NCBI GenBank assembly: GCA_018267385.1
Contig: JAFDYN010000023.1
Span: 1 to 64,000 of the forward strand
Length of the DNA: 64,000 nt
Direction of reading: 5' to 3'
DNA from: Bacteroidota bacterium
GTDB lineage: Bacteria > Bacteroidota > Bacteroidia > Chitinophagales > LD1
Part shown: piece after piece, positions 50,740-58,632 of the stretch
Position numbering within the stretch: the first letter of the stretch is position 1
How the letters are laid out: every line of letters begins with the position of its first letter
The notes under the pieces: model-generated
What the model was told of the DNA's origin: nothing
Seen by the model: only the letters and a program-made list of their open reading frames with translations
Databases searched by the model: none
Translations under genes and position numbers: made by a program

Positions 50740-51798
50740 ATGAAAAGACTATCTACGCTCTTTGCAGCCTGCGCTGCTTTCTCCGCTTTTGCTCAGCCTA
50801 CACTCACTACCTCATGGGCACCTACCGTAGGCACCACAGTTCACATCACGGCTTATGACGGTTCGGCAGGACTCAGCGAAGGGGCCTCCGGCGCCAATGT
50901 GACATGGGACCTTTCCGCCTATGATACACTGGGCTCTCAGGATGTGCGCTTCATCACACCATCATCTGCGCCTGGTGGGGCAAACTTTGGCACTGCTACT
51001 GATTGTGCAGAGGGACTTTCTACTAACAATAACAACACCTACACTTTCAGCAGGCTGAATGGCAATATCTATCAGCTGGTAGGCGTGAGCCAGCCGGCAA
51101 GCACATACATCCTGAACTATAGCCCTGCACAGGACATCCTCCACTTCCCGACTACGTACAACTCTTCTTTCGTCAATAACTCATCAGCTGCGGGTACTTT
51201 CAGTGTCAATGGATACTCGGGCACGACTGTCCGCCACGTACTGGACTCTACTATTGCTGATGGCTATGGCACACTGATCACCAGAGCGGGTACATTCACC
51301 AATGTGCTGCGACTGTATGTGTCTCAGCACATCGTAGATACACAGATGGTAGCGGGACAGACGGCCGTGACTACGTACTACTACAAGACCTACAACTGGA
51401 TGTCCCCGGCACATCCAGGTACCGGCCTGGCTACCATCAGCCATATGGAGACTACTCAGTCCGGCTTCACACAAAGCAGGGATGGGGGCAACTACTCTAA
51501 GATCAGCCCGGCAGGTATCAATGACATCAGCGTGGCAGGTATAGAGGGGCTGGCCATCCTACCACAACCAGCCGGCGACAATGCTACGATCATCCTGCAA
51601 AACACGCAAGCAGCATCTCAGATCACTGTAACTGTGTATGACCTGAGCGGCCGCGAGGTGCAGAGCCTGGTACAGACACTGACAGCAGGAGAGAACCACC
51701 TACCGGTAAATACTACAGCCCTGAGCAACGGCCTCTATACCGTGATGCTCCGCTCGGGTGAGCATGCTACTGCGCTGAAGCTATCTGTAGCGCACTAA
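50740..51798 (+). CDS. T9SS-exported protein of unknown function
   Basis: The 352-residue protein has a signal peptide (MKRLSTLFAACAAFSAFAQ) and a middle domain seen in several Bacteroidota secreted proteins (GASGANVTWDLSAYDTLGSQDV, NAxxFS-type repeats absent). The last 80 residues (GLAILPQPAGDNATIILQNT...VYDLSGREVQSLVQTL...GLYTVMLRSGE) are a type A sorting domain. It should be exported and attached to the surface or released. Function unknown. A strong terminator follows. Confidence 0.82.
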   Translation: MKRLSTLFAACAAFSAFAQPTLTTSWAPTVGTTVHITAYDGSAGLSEGASGANVTWDLSAYDTLGSQDVRFITPSSAPGGANFGTATDCAEGLSTNNNNTYTFSRLNGNIYQLVGVSQPASTYILNYSPAQDILHFPTTYNSSFVNNSSAAGTFSVNGYSGTTVRHVLDSTIADGYGTLITRAGTFTNVLRLYVSQHIVDTQMVAGQTAVTTYYYKTYNWMSPAHPGTGLATISHMETTQSGFTQSRDGGNYSKISPAGINDISVAGIEGLAILPQPAGDNATIILQNTQAASQITVTVYDLSGREVQSLVQTLTAGENHLPVNTTALSNGLYTVMLRSGEHATALKLSVAH

Positions 51799-51818
51799 AT
51801 CAATGCTAATGCGATATT

Positions 51819-51855
51819 AAAGCCCACGCTCTGATAAAGAGTGTGGGCTTTGTTT
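51819..51855 (+). terminator. Terminator after the T9SS gene
   Basis: AAAGCCCACGCTCT (51819-51832) and AGAGTGTGGGCTTT (51838-51851) form a 14-bp stem with one G-T pair, followed by GTTT. Confidence 0.85.
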
Positions 51856-51920
51856 ATTAAGATTGTACCCTTGGTCAGTACGGAGTCAGAAGGTATGTTC
51901 GGTTTTCCTATCTTAGTCAC

Positions 51921-53390
51921 GTGATCAGACAGAGGATAATAGAGTATATCGCGATGGCGCTGCTGCTGTCGCCCCTGCTCTTTATCAATATCCGCAGCTC
52001 GCATGACTGGGGCGATGACTTTGCCGGATACCTGACGGAGGCGCAGCATATAGCGCATGGCGAGGCTTTCTACCAGAGCCGCGTAGTGCCTCAGGACTAT
52101 ATGCCGAGCTATGCACCGCAATATTATAGCTACGGCTTTCCACTCATGCTATCACCTGTAGTGAAAGCCTTCGGCCTCGACTTCCGCGCACTGAATATCT
52201 ATATGTCGCTATGGGTGGTGGCATGGGCGCTGCTGGTGTTTTACTATCTGCGCAGGCGCTTCTCATTCTTCACAGCCGCCGTATTTGTCTGTATCGTCTT
52301 TGTGAACCCATGGTTCTTTGAGTTTAAGGCCCAGGTCATATCTGATGTGCCCTTTGCTTTTTTCTTCACACTAGGCATGCTCTGCTTTCTGCGGCGCGGG
52401 GAGCTCTCCCTGACGGGAAACATCCTGTGGGGCATCGTCATGGGCTTTACCATCGGTATCAGAGACCTGGGGTATCTGCTGCCGGCCTTTCTGGTGGCGG
52501 ACCTGGTATGGGCCGATGTACTCAGCATGATGCAGACAGGCGCCCGGCCAGGGGTACTCCGCAGGGGTGGGCTCGCGCTGGGCGTGGCAGGCGCCTTTGT
52601 GCTGGTCATGCGGCTAGTGGTCTTTCGCGATCCCGGCAGCCAGTTGTCGCACTTTGTCAGCCTCTATCAGTCTCCGGACTATTGGCAGACCATCCTGGCC
52701 AATCTGGATGTATACACCCGGCTGTACCAGGGCCTTTTCAGCCACGAGGTGGGCCGCTATACGTTCATGCTATATTACTCTACGGCCTTTATGCTGGTAC
52801 TGGCTGTGCTGGGCTTTGTACGCCTGCTCTATGGTGCCGGCCGGTGGGAGTGGCTCATACTGGTGGCCTATACGCTGGTGGTCTTGCTATTCCCATTCTC
52901 CAGCCAGGGCTTCCGTTATATGCTGCCTGTATTGCCGCTACTGATGGTGTGTGCTGCCCTCGGAGCAAAATCTATACAGCTGCCTGTGAACCGGTACGCG
53001 GCGGGTATAGCCTTCTTCCTCTTTATGATGCTGGTGAATGTACGTGATATAAAACACCTGCATGGCGCACAGGCCTCTGTAGTAGCACCGGGACCCATGA
53101 CTGCAGACAGCCGCGCCCTGCTGGAGTATATAGGTACGCTGCCCGATACTGCTATCATCGCTACAGTCAAACCCAGAGCTGTGGCACTGCTGACCGGGCA
53201 TCGCACCTGCCTGCTGCCCAAAAACGCCACGCCTGCCTTTATATCCGGCGCACTGAGGCGTGTGGCACCGCAATATGTGCTGCATATAGATGGCGTGATG
53301 ACCGATATAGCCGATGACTATGCTGCGTATGAGCATGACTCTCTCATATGGCAGCAGGGCGGGCACAGGCTCTATCTGTCCGGACGCTGA
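51921..53390 (+). CDS. Membrane glycosyltransferase-like protein (ArnT/GT39-type)
   Basis: The 489-residue protein starts at GTG 51921 and has about eleven membrane segments. The N-terminal loop SSHDWGDDFAGYLTEAQHIA carries the two acidic residues (D32, D33) typical of GT-C enzymes such as ArnT and protein mannosyltransferases, which use lipid-linked sugars. The C-terminal 120 residues form a soluble domain (PDTAIIATVKPRAVALLTGHR). The donor lipid and acceptor are unknown. It converges on the thioredoxin-like gene with no gap. Confidence 0.8.
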   Translation: MIRQRIIEYIAMALLLSPLLFINIRSSHDWGDDFAGYLTEAQHIAHGEAFYQSRVVPQDYMPSYAPQYYSYGFPLMLSPVVKAFGLDFRALNIYMSLWVVAWALLVFYYLRRRFSFFTAAVFVCIVFVNPWFFEFKAQVISDVPFAFFFTLGMLCFLRRGELSLTGNILWGIVMGFTIGIRDLGYLLPAFLVADLVWADVLSMMQTGARPGVLRRGGLALGVAGAFVLVMRLVVFRDPGSQLSHFVSLYQSPDYWQTILANLDVYTRLYQGLFSHEVGRYTFMLYYSTAFMLVLAVLGFVRLLYGAGRWEWLILVAYTLVVLLFPFSSQGFRYMLPVLPLLMVCAALGAKSIQLPVNRYAAGIAFFLFMMLVNVRDIKHLHGAQASVVAPGPMTADSRALLEYIGTLPDTAIIATVKPRAVALLTGHRTCLLPKNATPAFISGALRRVAPQYVLHIDGVMTDIADDYAAYEHDSLIWQQGGHRLYLSGR

Positions 53391-53903
53391 TCAGTCCTTG
53401 TCAGTGAGGATCTCTGCGAGGTCCGCCTCCATGCTCTTCTTTACGCTCTCCGTGATACGGCCTATCTCCTTACCGGCTTTGATCACTACAAAGGTCGGCA
53501 CATTAGTGATATGGTACCTGTCTGCGCTGCCGTCTTTGGTCTTCTTGTCCCTGCCTACCAGGTGTAGTGTGACCTGCGCGTCTGAGATGCCGGTAGCATC
53601 TGCCACCTTGTAGAAGCGGGGCAGCAGGTCGTGTGTATCATCACACCATGTGCCGCCAAACACCTCTATGTGCAGCGTGGGTGCCTGCCCTCTGATCACA
53701 GCCAGTGGAGCGGTGGTAGGTTTGTACGCACTGTAGCCCCGGTCAAACCAGGAGAAGGCAGCATCATGCAGCATACTGCGCTGGGCTGTGCCTACTATCA
53801 TCCGGCTGCCGTCTTTGTCTTTGGTGATCATGAGTGCATGTTTAGGAGTGCAGGAGGCCAGCAGCAGTAGCGCTGCTATAGCGATATACGAGCGGAGTCT
53901 CAT
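53391..53903 (-). CDS. Thioredoxin-like lipoprotein with CxxT active site
   Basis: The 170-residue protein has a lipobox LLASC (C18). A thioredoxin-fold domain occupies residues 70-165 with IEVFGGTWCDDTHDLLPRF and the cis-Pro segment TNVPTFVVIK. The active site is C87-D-D-T90, so only one cysteine of CxxC remains. Such proteins can act as monothiol oxidoreductases, isomerases or in glutathionylation, but here the role is unknown. It is anchored in the envelope. The HxlR gene starts upstream on the same strand and ends 9 bp before it. Confidence 0.82.
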   Translation of the reverse strand: MRLRSYIAIAALLLLASCTPKHALMITKDKDGSRMIVGTAQRSMLHDAAFSWFDRGYSAYKPTTAPLAVIRGQAPTLHIEVFGGTWCDDTHDLLPRFYKVADATGISDAQVTLHLVGRDKKTKDGSADRYHITNVPTFVVIKAGKEIGRITESVKKSMEADLAEILTDKD

Positions 53904-53912
53904 AATACTAAT

Positions 53913-54287
53913 CTACTTCTTTTTGCCCATGATACGGCGGCGGTGCTGCACACCCCAGTCCTTCATAGACTGGAGGACGGTGTCCAGCGTTTTGCCGTAT
54001 GGTGTGACCTCGTACTCTACGGTCACGGGTATGGTGGCGTATACTGTGCGCGTGATGAGTTCATTCATCTCCAGTTCCTTCAGCTCCTTGCTCAGCATAC
54101 GGGCAGTGATATGTGGTATCTCGCGCTCTATCTCTTTGAAGCGCTTCTTGCCAAAGCGCAGAGCGCCGAGTATAGGGAGTTTCCATTTGCCGCTGAGCAC
54201 GTCGAGTGTATCGCGGATGGGTACGATGAATTCACCACAGGCTTTTGCGTCGTGTTTGTCTATGTCGTTTTTGGGAGATGGTGCCAT
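53913..54287 (-). CDS. HxlR-family transcriptional regulator
   Basis: The 124-residue protein has a winged helix with HxlR marks: PIRDTLDVLSGKWKLPILGAL, RFKEIEREIPHITARMLSKELKELE and VEYEVTPYGKTLDTVLQSM. A Cys near the N-terminus (KACGEF, C17) may sense electrophiles or oxidants, as in related redox-sensing members. It is divergent from the DoxX-DsbA operon at 54414, with a palindromic operator between, so it probably represses that operon. HxlR regulators often control oxidoreductase genes. Confidence 0.9.
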   Translation of the reverse strand: MAPSPKNDIDKHDAKACGEFIVPIRDTLDVLSGKWKLPILGALRFGKKRFKEIEREIPHITARMLSKELKELEMNELITRTVYATIPVTVEYEVTPYGKTLDTVLQSMKDWGVQHRRRIMGKKK

Positions 54288-54311
54288 GATCTTAGTGGTT
54301 GGTTCTCTAAA

Positions 54312-54325
54312 GTATACTAGTATAC
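54312..54325. promoter_or_regulatory. HxlR operator candidate (14-bp palindrome)
   Basis: GTATACTAGTATAC is a perfect 14-bp palindrome in the divergent spacer, with related half-sites GTATAGTAGT and ACTAAAGTATA just to the right, ahead of the -7 box TATTTTTG (54363-54370) of the plus-strand operon. Confidence 0.6.
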
Positions 54326-54362
54326 AATCGTATAGTAGTTACTAAAGTATATCAAAGGTAAT

Positions 54363-54370
54363 TATTTTTG
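54363..54370 (+). promoter_or_regulatory. -7 element of the DoxX-DsbA-DoxX operon
   Basis: TATTTTTG is a perfect TAnnTTTG, 43 bp upstream of ATG 54414. The HxlR half-sites occupy the -33 region, consistent with repression by occlusion. Confidence 0.5.
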
Positions 54371-54413
54371 TGTGGTTAAACAACTATTTCATCAAACAAT
54401 TAAACACACATTC

Positions 54414-54794
54414 ATGAAAAGAGATAAAATCATCTACTGGGCCACGACCGCGATCATAGCGGGCGCGATGCTCCTGTCGGCCTACATGTACCTGACTGCC
54501 GCTGCGGTCAAAGAAGGATTTGTGCACATCGGGTTCCCCTCCTATTTCCGTGAGGAGCTGGCTTTGGCCAAGCTCATAGGCGCTATCTTGCTACTCGCTC
54601 CCGTGCCGGCCCGGGTCAAGGAATGGACCTATGCGGGCTTTGCTATCACCTTTGTATCCGCTGTGGTAGCGCATACATCTGTAGATGGTATACAGACTGC
54701 GGCGGGGCCTATCGTTTTCCTCTCGCTGCTGCTGGTATCGTATTTGTTTTACCACAGAGTATATGACGCACCCAGGCTGCGTGCGGCTATCTAA
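54414..54794 (+). CDS. DoxX-like membrane protein
   Basis: Starting at 54414 (MKRDKIIYWATTAIIAGAML) the protein has 126 residues and four membrane helices. It fits the DoxX-like family: SAYMYLTAAAVKEGFVHIGFP, ELALAKLIGAILLLAPVP and VKEWTYAGFAITFVSAVVAH. DoxX-type proteins are associated with quinone-linked or detoxification oxidoreductases. An in-frame ORF upstream to 54372 adds 14 residues across the promoter. It is the first gene of the HxlR-controlled operon. Confidence 0.85.
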   Translation: MKRDKIIYWATTAIIAGAMLLSAYMYLTAAAVKEGFVHIGFPSYFREELALAKLIGAILLLAPVPARVKEWTYAGFAITFVSAVVAHTSVDGIQTAAGPIVFLSLLLVSYLFYHRVYDAPRLRAAI

Positions 54795-54806
54795 AACTAT
54801 CAGCTC

Positions 54807-55520
54807 ATGAATACAGACAACAAAATGACCGTGGAGATATGGAGCGATATCATGTGCCCCTTCTGCTATATAGGCAAGCGCCGCTTTGAGGCAGGGCTGG
54901 CCCGGTTTCCTGAGCGGGATAAGGTCAATATCATATGGCGCAGCTTTCAGCTGGACCCCGGCCTGAAGACAGATCCCTCTATGAGTGTGAACCAAATGCT
55001 GGCCCGGAAGAAAGGCTGGTCAGTAGAGCAGGCTGCTATGATGAATGCCCGTGTGACCGGTATGGCGCGTGAGGCAGGCCTGGACTATCACCTGGATAAG
55101 GCAGTGGTGGCCAACTCTCTCGATGCGCATCGTTTCTCACATCTGGCTGCAAAGCATGGCGTGCAGGACCAGGCCGAGGAGGCACTGTTTCAAGCCTACT
55201 TTACCGAAGGTAAAAATACGGCGGACCATGAGGTGCTGGCAGCGATCGGAGTGCGACTGGGCATAGACCGGCAGGAGACACTGGATATGCTGGCCTCTGA
55301 TGCCTATACCGATGCGGTGGAGCAGGACATAGCCCGCGCGCAGCAAATAGGGGTGCAGGGAGTGCCCTTCTTTGTAGTAGATAATCGCTACGCGGTATCA
55401 GGCGCTCAGGAGAGTGAGACCTTTGCCGGGGCGCTGCAGGCGGCATGGGATGCGCGTGGACCTCTGAATACTGTGGGTACTGATGAAAACAGCTGCGGCC
55501 CTGATGGCTGCGCAGCATAA
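54807..55520 (+). CDS. FrnE-like DsbA-family oxidoreductase
   Basis: The 237-residue cytoplasmic protein has the thioredoxin-fold/helical-insert architecture of FrnE: MTVEIWSDIMCPFCYIGKRRFE with CPFC at 17-20, the helical domain (DYHLDKAVVANSLDAHRFSH) and the cis-Pro region IGVQGVPFFVVDNRYAVSGAQ. The C-terminal ENSCGPDGCAA adds a second Cys pair typical of the family. Members act as disulfide isomerases or on glutathione adducts. It is 12 bp downstream of DoxX and 33 bp upstream of a second DoxX-type gene. Confidence 0.92.
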   Translation: MNTDNKMTVEIWSDIMCPFCYIGKRRFEAGLARFPERDKVNIIWRSFQLDPGLKTDPSMSVNQMLARKKGWSVEQAAMMNARVTGMAREAGLDYHLDKAVVANSLDAHRFSHLAAKHGVQDQAEEALFQAYFTEGKNTADHEVLAAIGVRLGIDRQETLDMLASDAYTDAVEQDIARAQQIGVQGVPFFVVDNRYAVSGAQESETFAGALQAAWDARGPLNTVGTDENSCGPDGCAA

Positions 55521-55553
55521 AATATTTGAAAGAACAACTAAAAAACAATCAAT

Positions 55554-55916
55554 ATGAATATCGCATTATGGATCGTACAAGGTCTGCTCGGAGCTATGTT
55601 TACTATGGCCGGCTTTATGAAGGCCACGCAACCGAGGGAAAAACTCGCACCCAAAATGCCTTGGGTCAATGACTACAGTGCTACACAGGTCAGGCTGATA
55701 GGTATAGCTGAGCTGCTGGGTGGCATCGGCCTCATACTGCCGTGGGCCTTGGGCATCGCACCATTCCTCACGGTGCTGGCGGCTCTCGGCCTCGCGCTGA
55801 CCATGATAGCAGCAGCCATCTACCACCTGGGCAAGGGTGAATATCCCGGCATAGGTATCAATGCAGTACTGCTGGCGCTGGCGCTTTTTGTAGCGGTGGG
55901 CAGGTTTATGTCATGA
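55554..55916 (+). CDS. Second DoxX-like membrane protein
   Basis: The 120-residue protein has four membrane helices: WIVQGLLGAMFTMAGFMKATQP, LIGIAELLGGIGLILPWALGIAPFL, ALGLALTMIAAAIYHLGKGEYP and NAVLLALALFVAVGRF, all typical of DoxX/DUF4870-like proteins. It ends the operon with the FrnE-like protein and HxlR regulator nearby, which points to a stress- or electrophile-responsive unit. A strong terminator follows. Confidence 0.85.
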   Translation: MNIALWIVQGLLGAMFTMAGFMKATQPREKLAPKMPWVNDYSATQVRLIGIAELLGGIGLILPWALGIAPFLTVLAALGLALTMIAAAIYHLGKGEYPGIGINAVLLALALFVAVGRFMS

Positions 55917-55940
55917 CTAGTCAGACGCCTATCTAAGGAA

Positions 55941-55970
55941 AAAAGGTTGCCTGTGAGGGCAACCTTTTTT
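55941..55970. terminator. Bidirectional terminator after the DoxX operon
   Basis: AAAAGGTTGCC (55941-55951) and GGCAACCTTTT (55958-55968) form an 11-bp stem with A- and T-runs on both sides; it can also serve the convergent YD-repeat gene. Confidence 0.9.
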
Positions 55971-55989
55971 GTCTCAGCCTGCGGCTATA

Positions 55990-56640
55990 TTAATAAGTAT
56001 ATGTAGTGGTAGTAATAGAGTTATTGCCAGTCTGAGTGGATGTCACTACGCGGCCCTGGTCATCAAAGTTGTATGTGAAAGTATAGGTAGTAGTATTATT
56101 GCCGGAGGTCACAGTCACACTGTTAAGTACATGGGAGTTGCCCTTGCCCAGAAAATGCTTGCCATAATCTCTGTAGTCCGTATTGGCCAGATAGGTAAAG
56201 AGGATAGTAGTAGTACCATTGCCTACGATTGTCCTGGTCTGCTCGTCACCATTCTGATAGGTGCTGGTCTGAGAGCCGCCACCCTGAGCTGCTACAGCTG
56301 TCAGGTAGCCACTATTGTCATAGCTGTAGGTCAGTCCCTGATTGTCAGCGCCTGCATAGCCCTGATTATTCAAAGTATAGATAGTAGTCTGGCCTTGTAC
56401 GTTGGTCACGGTCACAGTGCTAGGGCCATAGCTATAAGATTCTGTACCTGAATTGTCCTGTATAGTAAGTACCCGGCCCTGGCCATCATAGCTATAGGTA
56501 GTAGTGACCGGATTCTGACCGGTAGTAGTGGATGTAGTGCTCTTCACACGACCATTTACGGAGTTCTTTTTGCAAGATGTAGATACCATCACGCCGCCGA
56601 GCGCCAGGATCACTACGAGAGATTTAAATGCTTTGTTCAT
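55990..56640 (-). CDS. YD-repeat-type lipoprotein
   Basis: The 216-residue protein has a lipoprotein signal (MNKAFKSLVVILALGGVMVSTSC, lipobox STSC). The mature part is Thr/Ser/Gly/Tyr-rich with YD-type repeats: TTYSYDGQGRVLTIQD, LTYSYDNSGYLTAVAA and YTFTYNFDDQGRVVTSTQ. It resembles the DUF4595 or RHS-like beta-repeat proteins of Bacteroidota, which are surface-exposed. It ends in TTTTYTY. Function unknown. Confidence 0.75.
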   Translation of the reverse strand: MNKAFKSLVVILALGGVMVSTSCKKNSVNGRVKSTTSTTTGQNPVTTTYSYDGQGRVLTIQDNSGTESYSYGPSTVTVTNVQGQTTIYTLNNQGYAGADNQGLTYSYDNSGYLTAVAAQGGGSQTSTYQNGDEQTRTIVGNGTTTILFTYLANTDYRDYGKHFLGKGNSHVLNSVTVTSGNNTTTYTFTYNFDDQGRVVTSTQTGNNSITTTTYTY

Positions 56641-56778
56641 TTAGTTGAGGTTTAGGTTAGCGCCTACTCTTTGCGGTTTTCAGCTTGCCCCGTCTTACTA
56701 TTTTTAGGGTGTTCAGAGATTTCCCGTCAGGGGCTAATTTCCGATTTTTCTGACAGAAATGGAAATCCCTTTTCCATC

Positions 56779-57183
56779 TCAAAACTTAAAGAAGAAATAG
56801 ACCACGGCGGCCCACTCTTTCTTGACTCCATTGGCATAGCCTATGGTACTATGGCTGCTATTCTCTACAGTACCGCCACGTATGTAGCCTATGGTGGAGT
56901 GGCTGGAGTTTTCTATCGTGCCGTCGCTCTTGACATAGCCTACGGTGCTATGGCTGCTGTTTTCTATAGTGCCGTCACTGCGTATATAGCCTATAGTAGA
57001 GTGGCTCCTATTCTCTATGGTGCCGTCACTTTTGATATAGCCCGAGGTGGAGTGGCTGCTATTCTCTATGGTGCCGTCGCTTTTGATATAGCCGGTGGTA
57101 GAGTGGCTGCCGCTCTCTATGCTCTGTGCGTGCAGCGCGGTGGCCAGGGCCGCGATCATCAGGGATAATATTACTTTACGCAT
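56779..57183 (-). CDS. Secreted protein made of 17-residue tandem repeats
   Basis: The 134-residue protein has a signal peptide (MRKVILSLMIAALATALHAQ) followed by five to six tandem copies of SHSTxGYIKSDGTIENS (16-17 residues, 48-51 bp), ending GYANGVKKEWAAVVYFFFKF. The repeats should form a short beta-solenoid or hairpin stack. The nearly uniform copies suggest recent expansion by slippage. It is likely periplasmic or surface-located; family function unknown. The opposite strand of the repeats is also open but is an artefact of the repetition. Confidence 0.78.
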   Translation of the reverse strand: MRKVILSLMIAALATALHAQSIESGSHSTTGYIKSDGTIENSSHSTSGYIKSDGTIENRSHSTIGYIRSDGTIENSSHSTVGYVKSDGTIENSSHSTIGYIRGGTVENSSHSTIGYANGVKKEWAAVVYFFFKF

Positions 57184-57281
57184 GGTGTGGTTGTTTTTGG
57201 GGTGAATGATGCTACAAAGCTAGAAGGTATTGCCATCCCGCAAAGCTGATTATCTCCTGAAGATCGGAAGCCTGAGGCTGT

Positions 57282-58496
57282 TTATTCTTTGATGAACCTG
57301 CCGGTCCAGACCTGATCATGCGTGACCACCTGTACGATGTACACGCCTGCGGCCAGGCCCGAGATATCTATCCGCGCAGTGCCGGTAGCTGTGCTCTGCT
57401 CACTGACCAGCTGACCGGCAGTATTGAGTACACGGATGGCTGCTACGCTGCCGGTACCTGTGCTAATGGTCACAGTGCTATGGGCAGGATTTGGGCTGAT
57501 AGTGGCATCTGCTGTAGCTACATCATGGATGCCCGTGGATGTACACAGCCTGAATGGCATTCTCCTGTTGCGGTAAAAGGTGAACAGGCAATTGCCGGAT
57601 GAGCTCAGGCCGAGCATGGAGTAGTATGCCGGGGTCAGGTTGCCCAGGTAGCTGCTCCACGTAGTGCCGTCTGTGCTGGTCTTGATCGGGTCGCTGTTAT
57701 TGCATGCGCCATCTATGCTGAGTACCAGGCGGCCACCTGTCTGTACGATACTGAATACCTGGCAGAAGTCGTGGAATACTACCGAGTCCCTGTTGGACCA
57801 GGTGGCGCCATTGTCTGAGCTGATGTAGAGGCCATTGCCATATACATCTCCGGCAAAGTAGGTGCGACCCAGCGCTACCATGCTGAAGAAGCGGCAACTG
57901 GCAGGAAAGCCTGTACCGGATAGTGTCCATGTGCTCCCGTTGTCGGTACTTTTGTAAACACCATTGAGGCCGCCCAGAAAGGTATTGGTCCCGTCTATGT
58001 AAAAAACATCCCTGGGCATCGTATCCGCCGTGTGCGTCACGGTGCCAAAGGCATCATCAGTATAGAGCACACCGCCGCTGCCAAAGGCGCCATAAGCCAC
58101 CAGGATGCGGCTGCCACTGCGGATGATATCATTCACGCGGTCTCCTACGGTGTAGGCTACGGTCCAGGTCGTACCATTGTCAGCGCTGACATAGAGGGCA
58201 GAGTCACCGCCTGCATATAGTTTGCTGCCAGTAGCGTCATAGTATACGCTGCGGATAGCCTTGCCTGCTGTGTTGGTAGCAGCAAAGGTCTTATTGCTCC
58301 AGGTATCGCCATTGTCAGTGCTGGCAAAGAGTCCCTTGTCAGAGCAATAGTAAACCGTACTGCCGATACCTGTGATGTGGTAGATGTACTCGGCAGTATC
58401 AGTGCCGGTGATGAGGCGTGGCAGTGAGTCCCACTGCTGTGCATAGGTAGCTGCCGCAGCTACCATCAGGGTCATGAGTAGTGTAAATTTTCGCAT
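57282..58496 (-). CDS. T9SS-exported BNR/sortilin-like repeat protein
   Basis: The start at 58496 (MRKFTLLMTLMVAAAATYAQ) gives a signal peptide and 404 residues; an in-frame ATG at 58541 is less likely. Five or more BNR (Asp-box) motifs are visible: STDNGDTW, SADNGTTW, STDNGSTW, SSDNGATW and STDGTTW, suggesting a beta-propeller. The C-terminal 80 residues (ATISPNPAHSTVTISTG...IRVLNTAGQLVSEQ...AAGVYIVQVV) are a type A T9SS sorting domain. Similar proteins bind glycans or other ligands at the surface; ligand unknown. Confidence 0.85.
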   Translation of the reverse strand: MRKFTLLMTLMVAAAATYAQQWDSLPRLITGTDTAEYIYHITGIGSTVYYCSDKGLFASTDNGDTWSNKTFAATNTAGKAIRSVYYDATGSKLYAGGDSALYVSADNGTTWTVAYTVGDRVNDIIRSGSRILVAYGAFGSGGVLYTDDAFGTVTHTADTMPRDVFYIDGTNTFLGGLNGVYKSTDNGSTWTLSGTGFPASCRFFSMVALGRTYFAGDVYGNGLYISSDNGATWSNRDSVVFHDFCQVFSIVQTGGRLVLSIDGACNNSDPIKTSTDGTTWSSYLGNLTPAYYSMLGLSSSGNCLFTFYRNRRMPFRLCTSTGIHDVATADATISPNPAHSTVTISTGTGSVAAIRVLNTAGQLVSEQSTATGTARIDISGLAAGVYIVQVVTHDQVWTGRFIKE

Positions 58497-58632
58497 GGTG
58501 TCAGAGTTTTGATTTACCACAAAGGTCGGGTGCAGAGGCATACCTGCCTATCCGTGCTGGTGGGTATATTGATGCAATGCCTGCGGCTATGCCGGTAGGG
58601 ATATGCTGGGATCAGAGGAGTACGGTGCCGGT

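Noticed and set aside
56671-57168. Plus-strand frame of 165 codons across the 17-residue repeats
   Set aside because: It shows a period of 17 residues only because the minus-strand gene is repeated. The minus-strand protein has a signal peptide and sensible composition.
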